From a virus: DNA of 31,659 nucleotides. Shown in pieces: positions 12,590 through 19,612 of this stretch. The stretch lies in IMG/VR virus record IMGVR_UViG_3300037076_000157, positions 1 to 31,659 of that record; one strand, written 5' to 3'. Position numbers and translations under genes: made by a program. Each line of letters opens with the position of its first letter. Position 1 is the stretch's first letter. The notes beneath the pieces are model-generated. The model was not told where the DNA came from and did not search any database. It saw only the letters and a list, made by a program, of their open reading frames with translations.

Positions 12590-13013
12590 CTTTGGAATTG
12601 CATTTGTGACAGTGATAGCGTTCGCCAGCATCGTGGTAGCCGGTCTCAGATGATTGACCAAAATCGAATGGATGAAATGAAATATGCTTGGCACCGGCTC
12701 CGCAATCGGGGCAAGATGGACCTTTGCTCTTGGTTTTCTTGCCGGGACCAAGTGCAGCTTCCATCATAGTGTCAAGCTCTTTTTCGTACACACTCTTTAC
12801 GTGGACTTTGGGCTTTCTAGTAACTTCTTCCAAAATGTTTCTTGCGACGGCATCAGCATCAGACAATGCAACATCCAAGGAGCGTTCAAGCTCTTCTTCC
12901 ACAGCCGGGTCTTGCTTGTTAGCAACGGCCTGTGTCAGTTCTTCATCCAGGTGCAGAATCTCTTCTAGCAAGCTCTGTCCGAAGTATCTGGCGTATGATT
13001 TGTCGGATAACAT
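12567..13013 (-). CDS. Hypothetical protein with C-terminal zinc ribbon (148 aa)
   Basis: 148 aa starting MLSDKSYARYFGQSLLEE. The N-terminal 90 residues are acidic helix/coil. The C-terminus has CPDCGAGAKH and RYHCHKCNSKGD, a two-pair zinc ribbon. ATG 13013 is preferred over GTG 13028 because GAGGAAAG sits 5 nt before it. A CTAAATA box 19 nt upstream makes this a led late gene. Function unknown. Confidence 0.72.
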   Translation of the reverse strand: MLSDKSYARYFGQSLLEEILHLDEELTQAVANKQDPAVEEELERSLDVALSDADAVARNILEEVTRKPKVHVKSVYEKELDTMMEAALGPGKKTKSKGPSCPDCGAGAKHISFHPFDFGQSSETGYHDAGERYHCHKCNSKGDADDVK

Positions 13014-13032
13014 GATGTCTTTCCTCACTCAT

Positions 13033-13039
13033 TATTTAG
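13033..13039 (-). promoter_or_regulatory. Late-type box CTAAATA for the 13013 gene
   Basis: CTAAATA on the minus strand, with a leader containing GAGGAAAG before ATG 13013. It is divergent from the late box at 13071. Confidence 0.6.
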
Positions 13040-13070
13040 CTTTCATGCTGATATCACAACGACTTTGGTG

Positions 13071-13077
13071 ATAAATA
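13071..13077 (+). promoter_or_regulatory. Late-type box ATAAATA for the HNH gene
   Basis: ATAAATA followed by a 15-nt gap containing GAGGGAGAG and ATG 13093. A led late promoter for a homing endonuclease. Confidence 0.6.
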
Positions 13078-13092
13078 TGAGGGAGAGAATTT

Positions 13093-13662
13093 ATGTCCAA
13101 AACAACATATAACGGAAATCCTTGTCGAGTGTGCGGTGCCACTTTACGATATTATGCGGCAGGAAAATGTGTGGCGTGTCAACGACGGCACAAACAAGTG
13201 TATCGTCAATCCATTCGAGGAAAGCGAAAACAAGCTGAGTGGAGTAAGACGTATGCTCAATCAGAAAAAGGAAAACGAGCCAGAAAGATTCAGATTCACA
13301 GTACCGCACAAAAAAGAAAAGCCGCTTTGTACGCCCGATGGTATCGAACGACGGATAAAGGAAAAATGGTGAATCAAGTTGGGCAATCCAAATGTAAAGC
13401 TAAAAGACTTAAAGCTGAAGGCACGCATACAACAATTGAATGGATTGCCCTTAAAGAAATTTACCAACATCGGTGTCTGCGGTGTGGTAAGCATGAATCA
13501 AAACTTTCACAACCACTCCAAGAAGACCATGTTATCCCACTATCTAAAGGCGGTACTAATTGGATCACGAACATTCAACCGCTGTGTAAAGAATGCAACG
13601 GAATGGGCGGAAAAGGAGTTAGTGATATGGATTATCGCACAGTTTTCCGTCTCCATCTATAG
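13093..13662 (+). CDS. HNH homing-type endonuclease, paralogue of 722-1297
   Basis: 189 aa. N-terminal zinc motif (CRVCGATLRYY, CVAC), basic linker repeats (EWSKTYAQSEKGKRARK, RWYRTTDKGK), then the HNH domain with CLRC, LQEDHVIPLSKGG, NIQPLCKECN and a GMGGKG tail. It shares layout and motifs with the minus-strand HNH at 722 but has different linker repeats. It is flanked by minus-strand genes, is under its own late box, and its last codons overlap the next gene by 6 nt: a typical selfish insertion between genes. Confidence 0.9.
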   Translation: MSKTTYNGNPCRVCGATLRYYAAGKCVACQRRHKQVYRQSIRGKRKQAEWSKTYAQSEKGKRARKIQIHSTAQKRKAALYARWYRTTDKGKMVNQVGQSKCKAKRLKAEGTHTTIEWIALKEIYQHRCLRCGKHESKLSQPLQEDHVIPLSKGGTNWITNIQPLCKECNGMGGKGVSDMDYRTVFRLHL

Positions 13663-13923
13663 TTTGTACTTGTCAATGATCGTGAAGAGGGCGTCTTCAA
13701 CTTCTAACCAAATAGCGTCGGCTTGGACCTCAGTTGAGGCTTTCTGATATGTTTGTAGACGATCAGAAAAATGTTCCAGCCATGCTTTTTGTTCATCTAA
13801 TACATGTTGTTTCATTTGAAATTCCTTAGTAAAATCATGCTCTGCCCATGCTGCACAGTAAAGGTTCCACTTCTCGTGTCCAGCACGATCTCTACGACAT
13901 AAATAGCATTTTACAGACGGCAC
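13657..13923 (-). CDS. Hypothetical protein with N-terminal zinc motif, GTG start (88 aa)
   Basis: 88 aa, MPSVKCYLCRRDRAGHEKWNLYC at the N-terminus gives C6/C9, H and a later Cys for one zinc knuckle. The remainder is helical (FSDRLQTYQKASTEVQADAIWLEVEDALFTII). It starts at GTG 13923 inside the end of the preceding gene and converges on the HNH gene. Family unknown. Confidence 0.6.
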   Translation of the reverse strand: MPSVKCYLCRRDRAGHEKWNLYCAAWAEHDFTKEFQMKQHVLDEQKAWLEHFSDRLQTYQKASTEVQADAIWLEVEDALFTIIDKYKL

Positions 13924-14228
13924 AAGATTGACTTGAGACTGCGGTTGATGCTTTCGATCTTGCTTGCGGCCCTTCTTGCTTGCGATTCAAGGTTGATGAT
14001 GCCCGGTTCCTTTGACATGGAATCGTTCTTGGCTTCGCCTTCACCAAATAGCTTGCTGCGGAAGTCATCCACCAACTCAGCACTAGTGTTGAGTTCACCT
14101 AACAGCCGGTCCATCACTTGTGTGACTCGTTCCTTGTCTTCTGCAAGGTCCGACTCTTCCATTTTGTTGTATGCGGCTGGTGGGAACACAGTCGTCTTGC
14201 GGTGTGGTACGTCTTTTGCGTTTGCCAT
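13911..14228 (-). CDS. Hypothetical coiled-coil protein (105 aa)
   Basis: 105 aa; residues about 24-60 and 75-100 are strongly helical (SDLAEDKERVTQVMDRLLGEL, ESQARRAASKIESINRSL). AGGAAAA lies 6 nt before ATG 14228, and the preceding gene ends one base earlier. No family recognised. Confidence 0.65.
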   Translation of the reverse strand: MANAKDVPHRKTTVFPPAAYNKMEESDLAEDKERVTQVMDRLLGELNTSAELVDDFRSKLFGEGEAKNDSMSKEPGIINLESQARRAASKIESINRSLKSILCRL

Positions 14229-14229
14229 A

Positions 14230-14511
14230 TTATTTTCCTGGTGTCTTTTGTGCAGGTCTGTTGCGAGGCCATTTGTTGATTATGTCGAGCGGACGATCCC
14301 ATTCTGACGGGCAAGGAATGAGTGTCTTGTCATACTCTTTGCCTGTAGAATAGTCAGTTGCTTTCACAGTATCTTCAGAGTGGCCGGTGAAAGCGATGCC
14401 CCACGCTTCACGAAGTTCCTGCCATTCAGGATGTATGTCACAATACACACATTCATTTTTACGATGTAAAACTTTTGAGTCACAATGAGGAAATTGTTTT
14501 ATATGTTGCAT
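14230..14511 (-). CDS. Conserved phage hypothetical with zinc motif (93 aa)
   Basis: 93 aa with CVYCDIHPEWQELREAWGIA followed by FTG, and later LIPCPSEWDRPLDIINKWP. This combination recurs in small conserved proteins of tailed phages with no assigned role. The first 13 nt overlap the end of the HNH gene upstream, so the HNH gene appears inserted directly in front of it. Confidence 0.72.
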   Translation of the reverse strand: MQHIKQFPHCDSKVLHRKNECVYCDIHPEWQELREAWGIAFTGHSEDTVKATDYSTGKEYDKTLIPCPSEWDRPLDIINKWPRNRPAQKTPGK

Positions 14512-15050
14512 TCTTTTCGTTGTCCTGTTGCTATTGCTCTAAAGTGTGTTCGTGTAGAATGACAATTAGCGCACACAACATCACACTTGTTGATCTCTGT
14601 AGTGAGTTTTTGTAACGTGCCTTGTCCAACTAACTGTGAGACTGTTGGTCCGGTTCGACCATCAACATGATCGTATTCCATCTGAAACCATTTATACTCG
14701 ATGCCACAATCAGCACACGGCGTATTCTCTCTAACCCACCGACTGTACCAACGGCATTGTTCAACTCTTGCTCGTTGATGTGCCGCCAAATATTCCCGAT
14801 TTTGTGCCGCCCATTTTTTACCAAGTACCCAACGGCATTGTCCGCATTGCACTCCTGTAAATTCAGTACCACACTTAATACAAGTCTTTGTGTGGTCTAC
14901 CTGTTCTACAGATAGTTCTAGCTTCGACAGACACGCAGTGCATCCACCATTAGATGTAAATCTAGGAACAGTATGCCCATTGGGACATGTTTTGCCGGTA
15001 AAGTAATACTTGTTTCCGTTTTTCTTCGCTGTGCGCCTTTCACTGTACAT
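14499..15050 (-). CDS. HNH endonuclease with multiple zinc motifs (183 aa)
   Basis: 183 aa. Three Cys clusters (CPNGHTVPRF...CTAC; CIKCG with CGQC; CADCGIEYKW) precede the catalytic region FQMEYDHVDGRTG ... VSQLVGQGTLQKLTTEI ... CDVVCANCHSTRTH. This is the HNH layout with D-H-V-D-G and C-x-N-C-H. It differs from the 722/13093 pair and from the 4994/22761 pair, so it is a third HNH type in the window. It overlaps the start of the next gene. Confidence 0.88.
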   Translation of the reverse strand: MYSERRTAKKNGNKYYFTGKTCPNGHTVPRFTSNGGCTACLSKLELSVEQVDHTKTCIKCGTEFTGVQCGQCRWVLGKKWAAQNREYLAAHQRARVEQCRWYSRWVRENTPCADCGIEYKWFQMEYDHVDGRTGPTVSQLVGQGTLQKLTTEINKCDVVCANCHSTRTHFRAIATGQRKECNI

Positions 15051-15092
15051 GTAGATATGTATACATGAAGTAGTTTGGCATCACAGCGACCT

Positions 15093-15413
15093 TCATCTTC
15101 CTTCACGTTCCCAATACGAAGCCATGTGCATTTGTTCCAGCAAGCGTGCATAATCTTCCATGAGCATTAGTGTGTTTTCGGAAATTTCCGGGTCGATGTT
15201 GAGTGCGCCCATCTCTTGCAATGCTTCGTTAGCTTTTTGTAGCTCACTCATCGCATTAGCAAGAGCATTGTACTGAGACTTGGTTGCTTTGTAATGATAT
15301 TGGAATTCTTCTTCGGACATGCCGGTGAGATCAGTCTGCGCTTCTTTGAACGAATCACTCGTCTGAAAGTTCGCCTCACCACTGAAGATGTCGGGTTCGT
15401 TTGGGTTCCACAT
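15093..15413 (-). CDS. Hypothetical coiled-coil protein (106 aa)
   Basis: 106 aa starting MWNPNEPDIFSGEANF. From about residue 35 to 100 it is almost continuous helix (EFQYHYKATKSQYNALANAM, ELQKANEALQEM, MLMEDYARLLEQMHMA). It follows the frameshifted gene by two bases. No family recognised; possibly oligomeric. Confidence 0.65.
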   Translation of the reverse strand: MWNPNEPDIFSGEANFQTSDSFKEAQTDLTGMSEEEFQYHYKATKSQYNALANAMSELQKANEALQEMGALNIDPEISENTLMLMEDYARLLEQMHMASYWEREGR

Positions 15414-15415
15414 AG

Positions 15416-15624
15416 TTATTCTGGTTCTACAGCATAAGAGACTTGAGTATCAAGCTCATGCTTTCCGCACGTCCTGCAACGTCGGCGCTGGTCGATGTAT
15501 GTGCCAAGAGTATCGTCGGTCCAGGTATTGCTATTGTACCGAGTGATCTCGCCTTCTTTTACAATCTCCCATACATCCCAATCGTGGGTGTGCGGTGGGA
15601 TTGTGAATCTACTTCGTTTGCCAT
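15416..15624 (-). pseudogene. Zinc-motif protein gene frameshifted just after its start codon
   Basis: The frame ending at 15416 reads KRSRFTIPPHTHDWDVWEIV, then KEGEITRYN, a C-R-T-C-G-K-H zinc motif, and SYAVEPE. It has no ATG, GTG or TTG before the upstream stop. An ATG at 15624 sits 8 nt after AAAGGA but is out of phase; the distance (209 nt) is one base short of an open frame. Restoring one G after the ATG (ATGGGC instead of ATGGC) gives a continuous 69-aa protein. Either a real 1-nt deletion or an assembly error. Confidence 0.6.
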
Positions 15625-15750
15625 AGGAAATTTCCTTTCATCAAGATCTACATAGGTGCCATACCCGGAGCACTCGCCATACTCGATGCGGTCTTCATCT
15701 TCATCGTGGTCTTCAAACCGTTCAAGCAAATTGTAAAGCCATGCCCACAT
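15559..15750 (-). CDS. Hypothetical acidic protein (about 63 aa)
   Basis: Starts MWAWLYNLLERFEDHDEDED; the ATG overlaps the preceding stop as TAATG. The frame runs on into the start of the frameshifted gene downstream (the MANEVDSQ segment). The natural protein may be this long, or may have ended earlier if further indels exist here. Acidic and short; function unknown. Confidence 0.5.
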   Translation of the reverse strand: MWAWLYNLLERFEDHDEDEDRIEYGECSGYGTYVDLDERKFPMANEVDSQSHRTPTIGMYGRL

Positions 15751-16034
15751 TATTTTATCTCGGTTGCACCGCTGAGATTGGAATCCATCTCTAGGTCTCC
15801 ACGGTGTTCTTCCCCGTGGAAGTCACCATAAAGAACCCATCTTACGTAGACTTTATGTTCTGGTCCTGATTCGCCGCTGGAGTTGTGTACTTCACAAGGA
15901 TACCAGACAACATACTTATCGTGTGTGTCGCAGGTGCGTCCAACTTCAACTCATCCTGGCAAATCCATCACTCGATTCAGTACACGCTTGAAGCCAGCTT
16001 CGCCCCATGCAACATTTTGTTCTACGTTTGTCAT
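15750..16034 (-). pseudogene. Hypothetical gene interrupted by an in-frame TGA
   Basis: From ATG 16034 (AAAGGAATAGC upstream, coupled to the AAA+ gene stop) the frame reads MTNVEQNVAWGEAGFKRVL, NRVMDLPG, then TGA at 15953-15951. It then continues in the same frame as VEVGRTCDTHDKYVVWYPCE and on to ATEIK and TAA at 15752. The distal part has no ATG, GTG or TTG until near its end, so it cannot start independently. Total 94 codons with the TGA as codon 28. A CGA-to-TGA change would explain it. TGA is a normal stop elsewhere in the window, so global recoding is excluded. Confidence 0.6.
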
Positions 16035-16035
16035 G

Positions 16036-17151
16036 CTATTCCTTTGGACGCCACCCACTAATTTTCTCTAACCGCTCAAGGAATCTTTCTTCTTGTGGCG
16101 TTCTGATGCGTGCTTCCTTGCTAGGAGCTTCGTCATCGCTGAATCCGGCGCTGCCCTTACGGAAGCCATCAACAAACTTCGGCTTGTCCGTCATGCTCTT
16201 CAGCCGCTTCAATGTGACCTTGTATTCCTGATCCAAGCAGTAGCAAGCCGCTACCAATTCACGCAAGTGAGCGATGCTGAAGTTTTCAGTATCAGAGACC
16301 CACTTATCCAGTTCTTCGTTTTGTAGATCCGGCGCAGCAAACTTCAAGTATGTTCTACGTGCAGTCTCAGACGGCATACCAACGAAGATACGTTCGTCAA
16401 AGCGAGAAGGCCGGTTCACAATACGTGCGCCCAATCTCTCAGGATAGTTAGTAGTTGCAAGATACACGACATTAGCGATTTGATTTTCGCCGTCCAACAT
16501 AGAGAGGATGGAGTGTTCTCCATGCTTCTCAATGATTTCGTCAATATCTTCCAGAACAACAATGATGGGCCTATTCGGTTCCATCTGGCGAATGCGTTGC
16601 AACATGTGTGCTAAGAATTCCGGGTGGCCGCACAACAGAACGATACCTTCCAGGCTGATGAGTTCCTTCATCAGCAAGTTAATCGTCACGCTTTTACCAG
16701 ATCCGGGCGGTCCCCAGAGCAATACGCCACGTTTATATACGAAGCCAAACTTTTCGTAGCGATCCTTACGAGTCCAAAACTTTTTCATGCCACCCAATAC
16801 GTGAGTATTCGCAGTGTCAGGTAGTTCAACGATGTTGTCGCTGATTACATTCTGAAGCTGTAGGTAGAGACCGGCGTCATCTTGCTCGATCTTGTATACG
16901 CCGGAAGGCAGGTTCGCAACAGTCCTGGCAGCGGCTCGATACTTTCCATTCGGGCCAACTTGCCATTGCGAATAGTCCATATCCGTTTCGGTTTTGGAAC
17001 TTATCTTCGTGTTTGGCACTTCTGATTCGTCTCCGTCTTCGTCGTCAAAATAATCGTCTCGCATGGTTGTTTGTGTCGATGTCGATGGTGGTCCTGCTAT
17101 TGCGTCTGGCCGGTCAGACCTGAAACCCATGTTGGTGTTTTTCATTGACAT
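16036..17151 (-). CDS. AAA+ ATPase (FtsH/CDC48/BCS1-type module)
   Basis: 371 aa from ATG 17151. A disordered acidic N-terminus (DDYFDDEDGDESE) is followed by a beta-rich segment and the AAA core: GVLLWGPPGSGKS (Walker A, about 147-154), IIVVLEDIDEI (Walker B), ATTNYPERL (sensor 1) and NRPSRFDERIF (arginine-finger region). A helical lid and a Lys/Arg-rich tail end in GWRPKE. Single-domain AAA+ proteins of this type occur in large phages with unresolved roles, such as remodelling of protein complexes. It shares a divergent promoter region with the 206-aa gene. ATG 17145 and 17130 are alternative starts. Confidence 0.85.
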   Translation of the reverse strand: MSMKNTNMGFRSDRPDAIAGPPSTSTQTTMRDDYFDDEDGDESEVPNTKISSKTETDMDYSQWQVGPNGKYRAAARTVANLPSGVYKIEQDDAGLYLQLQNVISDNIVELPDTANTHVLGGMKKFWTRKDRYEKFGFVYKRGVLLWGPPGSGKSVTINLLMKELISLEGIVLLCGHPEFLAHMLQRIRQMEPNRPIIVVLEDIDEIIEKHGEHSILSMLDGENQIANVVYLATTNYPERLGARIVNRPSRFDERIFVGMPSETARRTYLKFAAPDLQNEELDKWVSDTENFSIAHLRELVAACYCLDQEYKVTLKRLKSMTDKPKFVDGFRKGSAGFSDDEAPSKEARIRTPQEERFLERLEKISGWRPKE

Positions 17152-17155
17152 TACC

Positions 17156-17183
17156 AGAGTACCGCACTTTTTGAATCTGTCAA
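17156..17183 (-). promoter_or_regulatory. Candidate promoter TTGACA-16-TACTCT for the AAA+ gene
   Basis: Perfect TTGACA (17183-17178) on the minus strand, 16-bp spacer, weak TACTCT (17161-17156), four bases before ATG 17151. Its -35 lies within the spacer of the opposing plus-strand promoter. Confidence 0.4.
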
Positions 17184-17198
17184 CTCCATTGCTATATA
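17171..17198 (+). promoter_or_regulatory. Promoter TTGAAT-16-TATATA, 5 nt from ATG 17204
   Basis: TTGAAT (17171-17176), 16-bp spacer, TATATA (17193-17198), then GAAGC and the ATG. Divergent from and overlapping the AAA+ gene promoter. Confidence 0.52.
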
Positions 17199-17203
17199 GA
17201 AGC

Positions 17204-17824
17204 ATGGAATTAGAGAAAAGACCGACAATCGACAATCCATTTGATCGCAAAGGATCGTCAAGAAACCGTGCCTCTTCACCACGAGTTCCCCCCTGCCAGC
17301 CCACAGCGCCGCAACAAGGCCCGAATACGACAATTGAAAATCCATTTGCTCACAATACAGCATCTCGAAAGCGGCCATTTGCTCCACGGAAGCGTCCAGT
17401 CGATGCTCCAAAAATTTCTCCAGATAAGAGCACTCCAGAGAGTATTCCAGAAAAGAGCACCCTGTATGAACCACCGTTTTATGTTTCACATTCAACAAAA
17501 ACGTATGTCGCAGCCCAACTTGAAAAAGGGAACCTCGACGCCGACGAATTAGAAAAGATCTACACGATGGCGCAAGTCATTGGTAGGTTCTTAAGTCGAA
17601 GCATTCATAGCGACGGACGTAAAGCTCCCACACTTACAGACATCCAATTGGCTATCAAAATTCGCACAATTGAATACGCACGCAAGTTGGCGTCCGGTGA
17701 AGAACAGCTAGACATCGTTCCATACGACAAAGCATTGGAAGTTATGCAACGAAAAGATCGACTCCAATTTTGGAAGTATGTAGCGGAGCAAGTTGTCGCT
17801 GAGTACGATAAAACAACGACCTAG
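17204..17824 (+). CDS. Hypothetical protein with N-terminal repeats (206 aa)
   Basis: 206 aa. The N-terminal 75 residues are Pro/Arg/Ser-rich with two copies of a T-I-(D/E)-N-P-F motif (TIDNPFDRKGSSRNR and TIENPFAHNTASRKR), probably disordered. From about residue 90 a folded helical domain follows (TKTYVAAQLEKGNLDADELE, LTDIQLAIKIRTIEYARKLA, FWKYVAEQVVAEYD). It starts 5 nt after a -10 element. Family unknown. Tail overlaps the next minus-strand gene by four bases (CTAG). Confidence 0.75.
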   Translation: MELEKRPTIDNPFDRKGSSRNRASSPRVPPCQPTAPQQGPNTTIENPFAHNTASRKRPFAPRKRPVDAPKISPDKSTPESIPEKSTLYEPPFYVSHSTKTYVAAQLEKGNLDADELEKIYTMAQVIGRFLSRSIHSDGRKAPTLTDIQLAIKIRTIEYARKLASGEEQLDIVPYDKALEVMQRKDRLQFWKYVAEQVVAEYDKTTT

Positions 17825-18076
17825 TTGCTATCGTCTTCCTCATCGTCTTCTTCGTATGAGTCTTCTTCTTCCCACATACCGTCGATGATACCGCCAGCAA
17901 TGAACAATCCATCTTTCAAAACAACCCACACACAATCTTCGTATGTGTTGTTATTCGAGCACCATTTCTTCGCTTCCTTCTGTGATGCGAAGTCCGGTGA
18001 TGTTTGTGGGGGCTTGATCGTAGTTAAAGATCGTGCCGATGTAAACTGGGAGTGCGGACTTTCCTGTGCCGTTCAT
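17821..18076 (-). pseudogene. Hypothetical gene with a 1-nt insertion in a C5 run
   Basis: ATG 18076 (AAAGGAAGAG upstream) opens NGTGKSALPVYIGTIFNYDQ but stops at 17951. The downstream frame reads SPDFASQKEAKKWCSNNN, VWVVLKDGLFIAGGIIDGM and a Glu/Asp-rich end. It has no start codon of its own. The two frames join into one 84-aa protein if one base is removed from the run of five C (five G at 18008-18012 on the plus strand). The span (256 nt) is exactly one base too long. Sequencing error, mutation or a +1 frameshift are all possible. Confidence 0.6.
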
Positions 18077-18090
18077 AGTTGTCTCTTCCT

Positions 18091-18365
18091 TTAACCTGGA
18101 CCCATGCTGTTAGTTAAGTGCATGGATTTTGACGACTCACCATACTTCGTATACCAGCGAGAGGAAACTGTCCCGCCGTCAGGATGCGATTGAAGCCAAT
18201 GCACCTTTGGTCCATAAATTTTCACATCGCCGTGGACCGGGCACTGGATGTGAATGTGCTGCCCTGGCTGAATGACGATGTAGAGTATTCAAGCTCTCCC
18301 CAAATCTGCCGGATGAAGATGGCCCGTACTTCTTCTTCGGTGTACTGTCGTGGTTTTTCACTCAT
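18091..18365 (-). pseudogene. Hypothetical gene with a 1-nt deletion
   Basis: ATG 18365 overlaps the previous stop (ATGA) and opens SEKPRQYTEEEVRAIFIRQI then WGELE. That frame soon becomes nonsense, while another frame reads LYIVIQPGQHIHIQCPVHGD then VKIYGPKVHWLQSHPDGG to TAA 18093, with no start codon. The span of 275 nt is one base short. Adding one A in the GAATA segment (giving GAAATA) restores an open frame of 91 aa. Confidence 0.58.
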
Positions 18366-18661
18366 GGTATGATCTCGTAGCGCACCAGCCCGACTCGCAC
18401 TAGTTCAAACAATGCGGCCAAAATTTCGTCGGTGGTGTGAGACTTATCAGCATGATACAGATCTTCGTATGAACACACATTGTCCATCAACTTGAGGAAG
18501 GTCGTACCCTTCATACTGTCGAGCATGTGTCCCACGAAGCCGCCAGCATGGATCTGCGATTGCCAGATGGCTTCCTGTTCTGGTGATAGGGTTTTCGGCC
18601 AAGGTTTTGGTTCGCCGGTCCCGTCTGGAAGAAATTCATGCGTGTTGCGATAGAACAACAT
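18362..18661 (-). CDS. Hypothetical protein (99 aa)
   Basis: 99 aa starting MLFYRNTHEFLPDG. The body is helical (LSPEQEAIWQSQIHAGGFVG, DEILAALFELVRVGLV), with one Cys. A strong sigma70 promoter lies just upstream. The stop is coupled to the next gene. Family unknown. Confidence 0.7.
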   Translation of the reverse strand: MLFYRNTHEFLPDGTGEPKPWPKTLSPEQEAIWQSQIHAGGFVGHMLDSMKGTTFLKLMDNVCSYEDLYHADKSHTTDEILAALFELVRVGLVRYEIIP

Positions 18662-18676
18662 TTTCGTGCTGTGTCC

Positions 18677-18705
18677 ATTATCCCACGAAGCAGGGAAACT
18701 GTCAA
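18677..18705 (-). promoter_or_regulatory. Strong sigma70 promoter TTGACA-17-GATAAT
   Basis: Perfect TTGACA (18705-18700), 17-bp spacer, GATAAT (18682-18677), 15 nt before ATG 18661. Divergent from the late box that serves gp53. Confidence 0.75.
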
Positions 18706-18713
18706 ACCGCCGC

Positions 18714-18720
18714 CTAAATA
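18714..18720 (+). promoter_or_regulatory. Late-type box CTAAATA, 5 nt from GTG 18726
   Basis: CTAAATA directly upstream of the gp53 start codon: a structural gene with the T4-late-like element, as expected for this class. Confidence 0.65.
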
Positions 18721-18725
18721 GGAAT

Positions 18726-19277
18726 GTGCCAATTCCATATTTCCAAAAAATTCCCGTGATCGGCTACGATATCGACGGCTCCGGGGAAAAGATCCTGGCG
18801 GTTGATATTTTGCAGCGCATCAAAATTCGTGATGTCCTGCTCAACAACTACCTGATTTTTTATACGTATACCGTCAAAGATGGCGAGACGCCGGAAATCA
18901 TCGCAGAAAAGCTGTATGGTAATGTATTGTACCACTGGATTGTGCTGTTGGCAAACAACATTGTGGACCCTGTGTACGATTGGCCGATGAGTCAAGAGAA
19001 CCTACTCAACACCATTCACTCTCGATATGACCAACCACAAGTGGACGGCTTGGTGTATGCTTACCAAACCATTGACCACTATGAAGATAGTCACGGAAAT
19101 ACTATTGACGAAGAGACCTATAAGTCATTGCCGGTTTCGATGCGAAAAATTGTCATGATATACGACCAAATGATTGCAGACAATGAAGCAAAGCGTCAAA
19201 TCAGACTTTTGGACCCTAAGTTTGTAAGTCAAGTGGATGTTGAGGCCGACAGTTTGATGAAGCGGGCGTTAGTGTAA
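18726..19277 (+). CDS. 53: Baseplate wedge protein gp53
   Basis: 183 aa. From GTG 18726 it reads MPIPYFQKIPVIGYDIDG, then NNYLIFYTYTVKDGETPEII, then AEKLYGNVLYHWIVLLANNI, VDPVYDWPMSQ. This is the T4 gp53 family (LysM-like start Y-x-V-x-D-G-E-T-P-E-x-I-A-x-x-x-Y-G, then Y-H-W-I-V-L-x-A-N-N), a wedge component of the contractile-tail baseplate. The GTG is preferred because the family starts here, although an upstream GTG at 18666 is in frame. It lies outside the usual tail-gene cluster, with early genes on the opposite strand around it. Confidence 0.92.
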   Translation: MPIPYFQKIPVIGYDIDGSGEKILAVDILQRIKIRDVLLNNYLIFYTYTVKDGETPEIIAEKLYGNVLYHWIVLLANNIVDPVYDWPMSQENLLNTIHSRYDQPQVDGLVYAYQTIDHYEDSHGNTIDEETYKSLPVSMRKIVMIYDQMIADNEAKRQIRLLDPKFVSQVDVEADSLMKRALV

Positions 19278-19294
19278 ATATCATTACAACCTTT

Positions 19295-19612
19295 ATGGGT
19301 ACTCGCATGGTCCCGGCATCCTTGGGCGCACCGGAGACTACAGAACAAATTGCCCACACCCCAATCGAAGAAGTTTTAAGGATCGCAGGAAAGAACTGCA
19401 CAGAACCATTTTGCAGCACATTCGGACCTGTCCCTGGACCCGGCTCTAAACCTGCCTTTGCTGCGCTTGTGCTGGCCTACAACACATCGGGCGGCTTGGA
19501 TGCGGCCTGGATGTCAGAACCCATATTCGATTCGTCTGAGGCGGCACAAGACTACGCAGAAGACGTATGTGGACCTGAGATCTGGTCTATTCTTGGTGGA
19601 TGTGAGTGGTAG
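19295..19612 (+). CDS. Hypothetical protein (105 aa)
   Basis: 105 aa, MGTRMVPASLGAPETTEQIA. Four Cys (NCTEPFC, VCGPE, GGCEW) and a Gly/Pro-rich centre (FGPVPGPGSKP). A GTAAATA sequence overlapping the gp53 stop could serve as a weak late box. No ribosome site is evident. Family unknown; its tail overlaps the opposite-strand zinc protein by 26 nt. Confidence 0.6.
   Translation: MGTRMVPASLGAPETTEQIAHTPIEEVLRIAGKNCTEPFCSTFGPVPGPGSKPAFAALVLAYNTSGGLDAAWMSEPIFDSSEAAQDYAEDVCGPEIWSILGGCEW

Noticed and set aside
15750-18365. Reassigned TGA codon across the genome
   Set aside because: TGA ends many intact genes here, often in ATGA overlaps, so only the single TGA at 15951 needs explanation.
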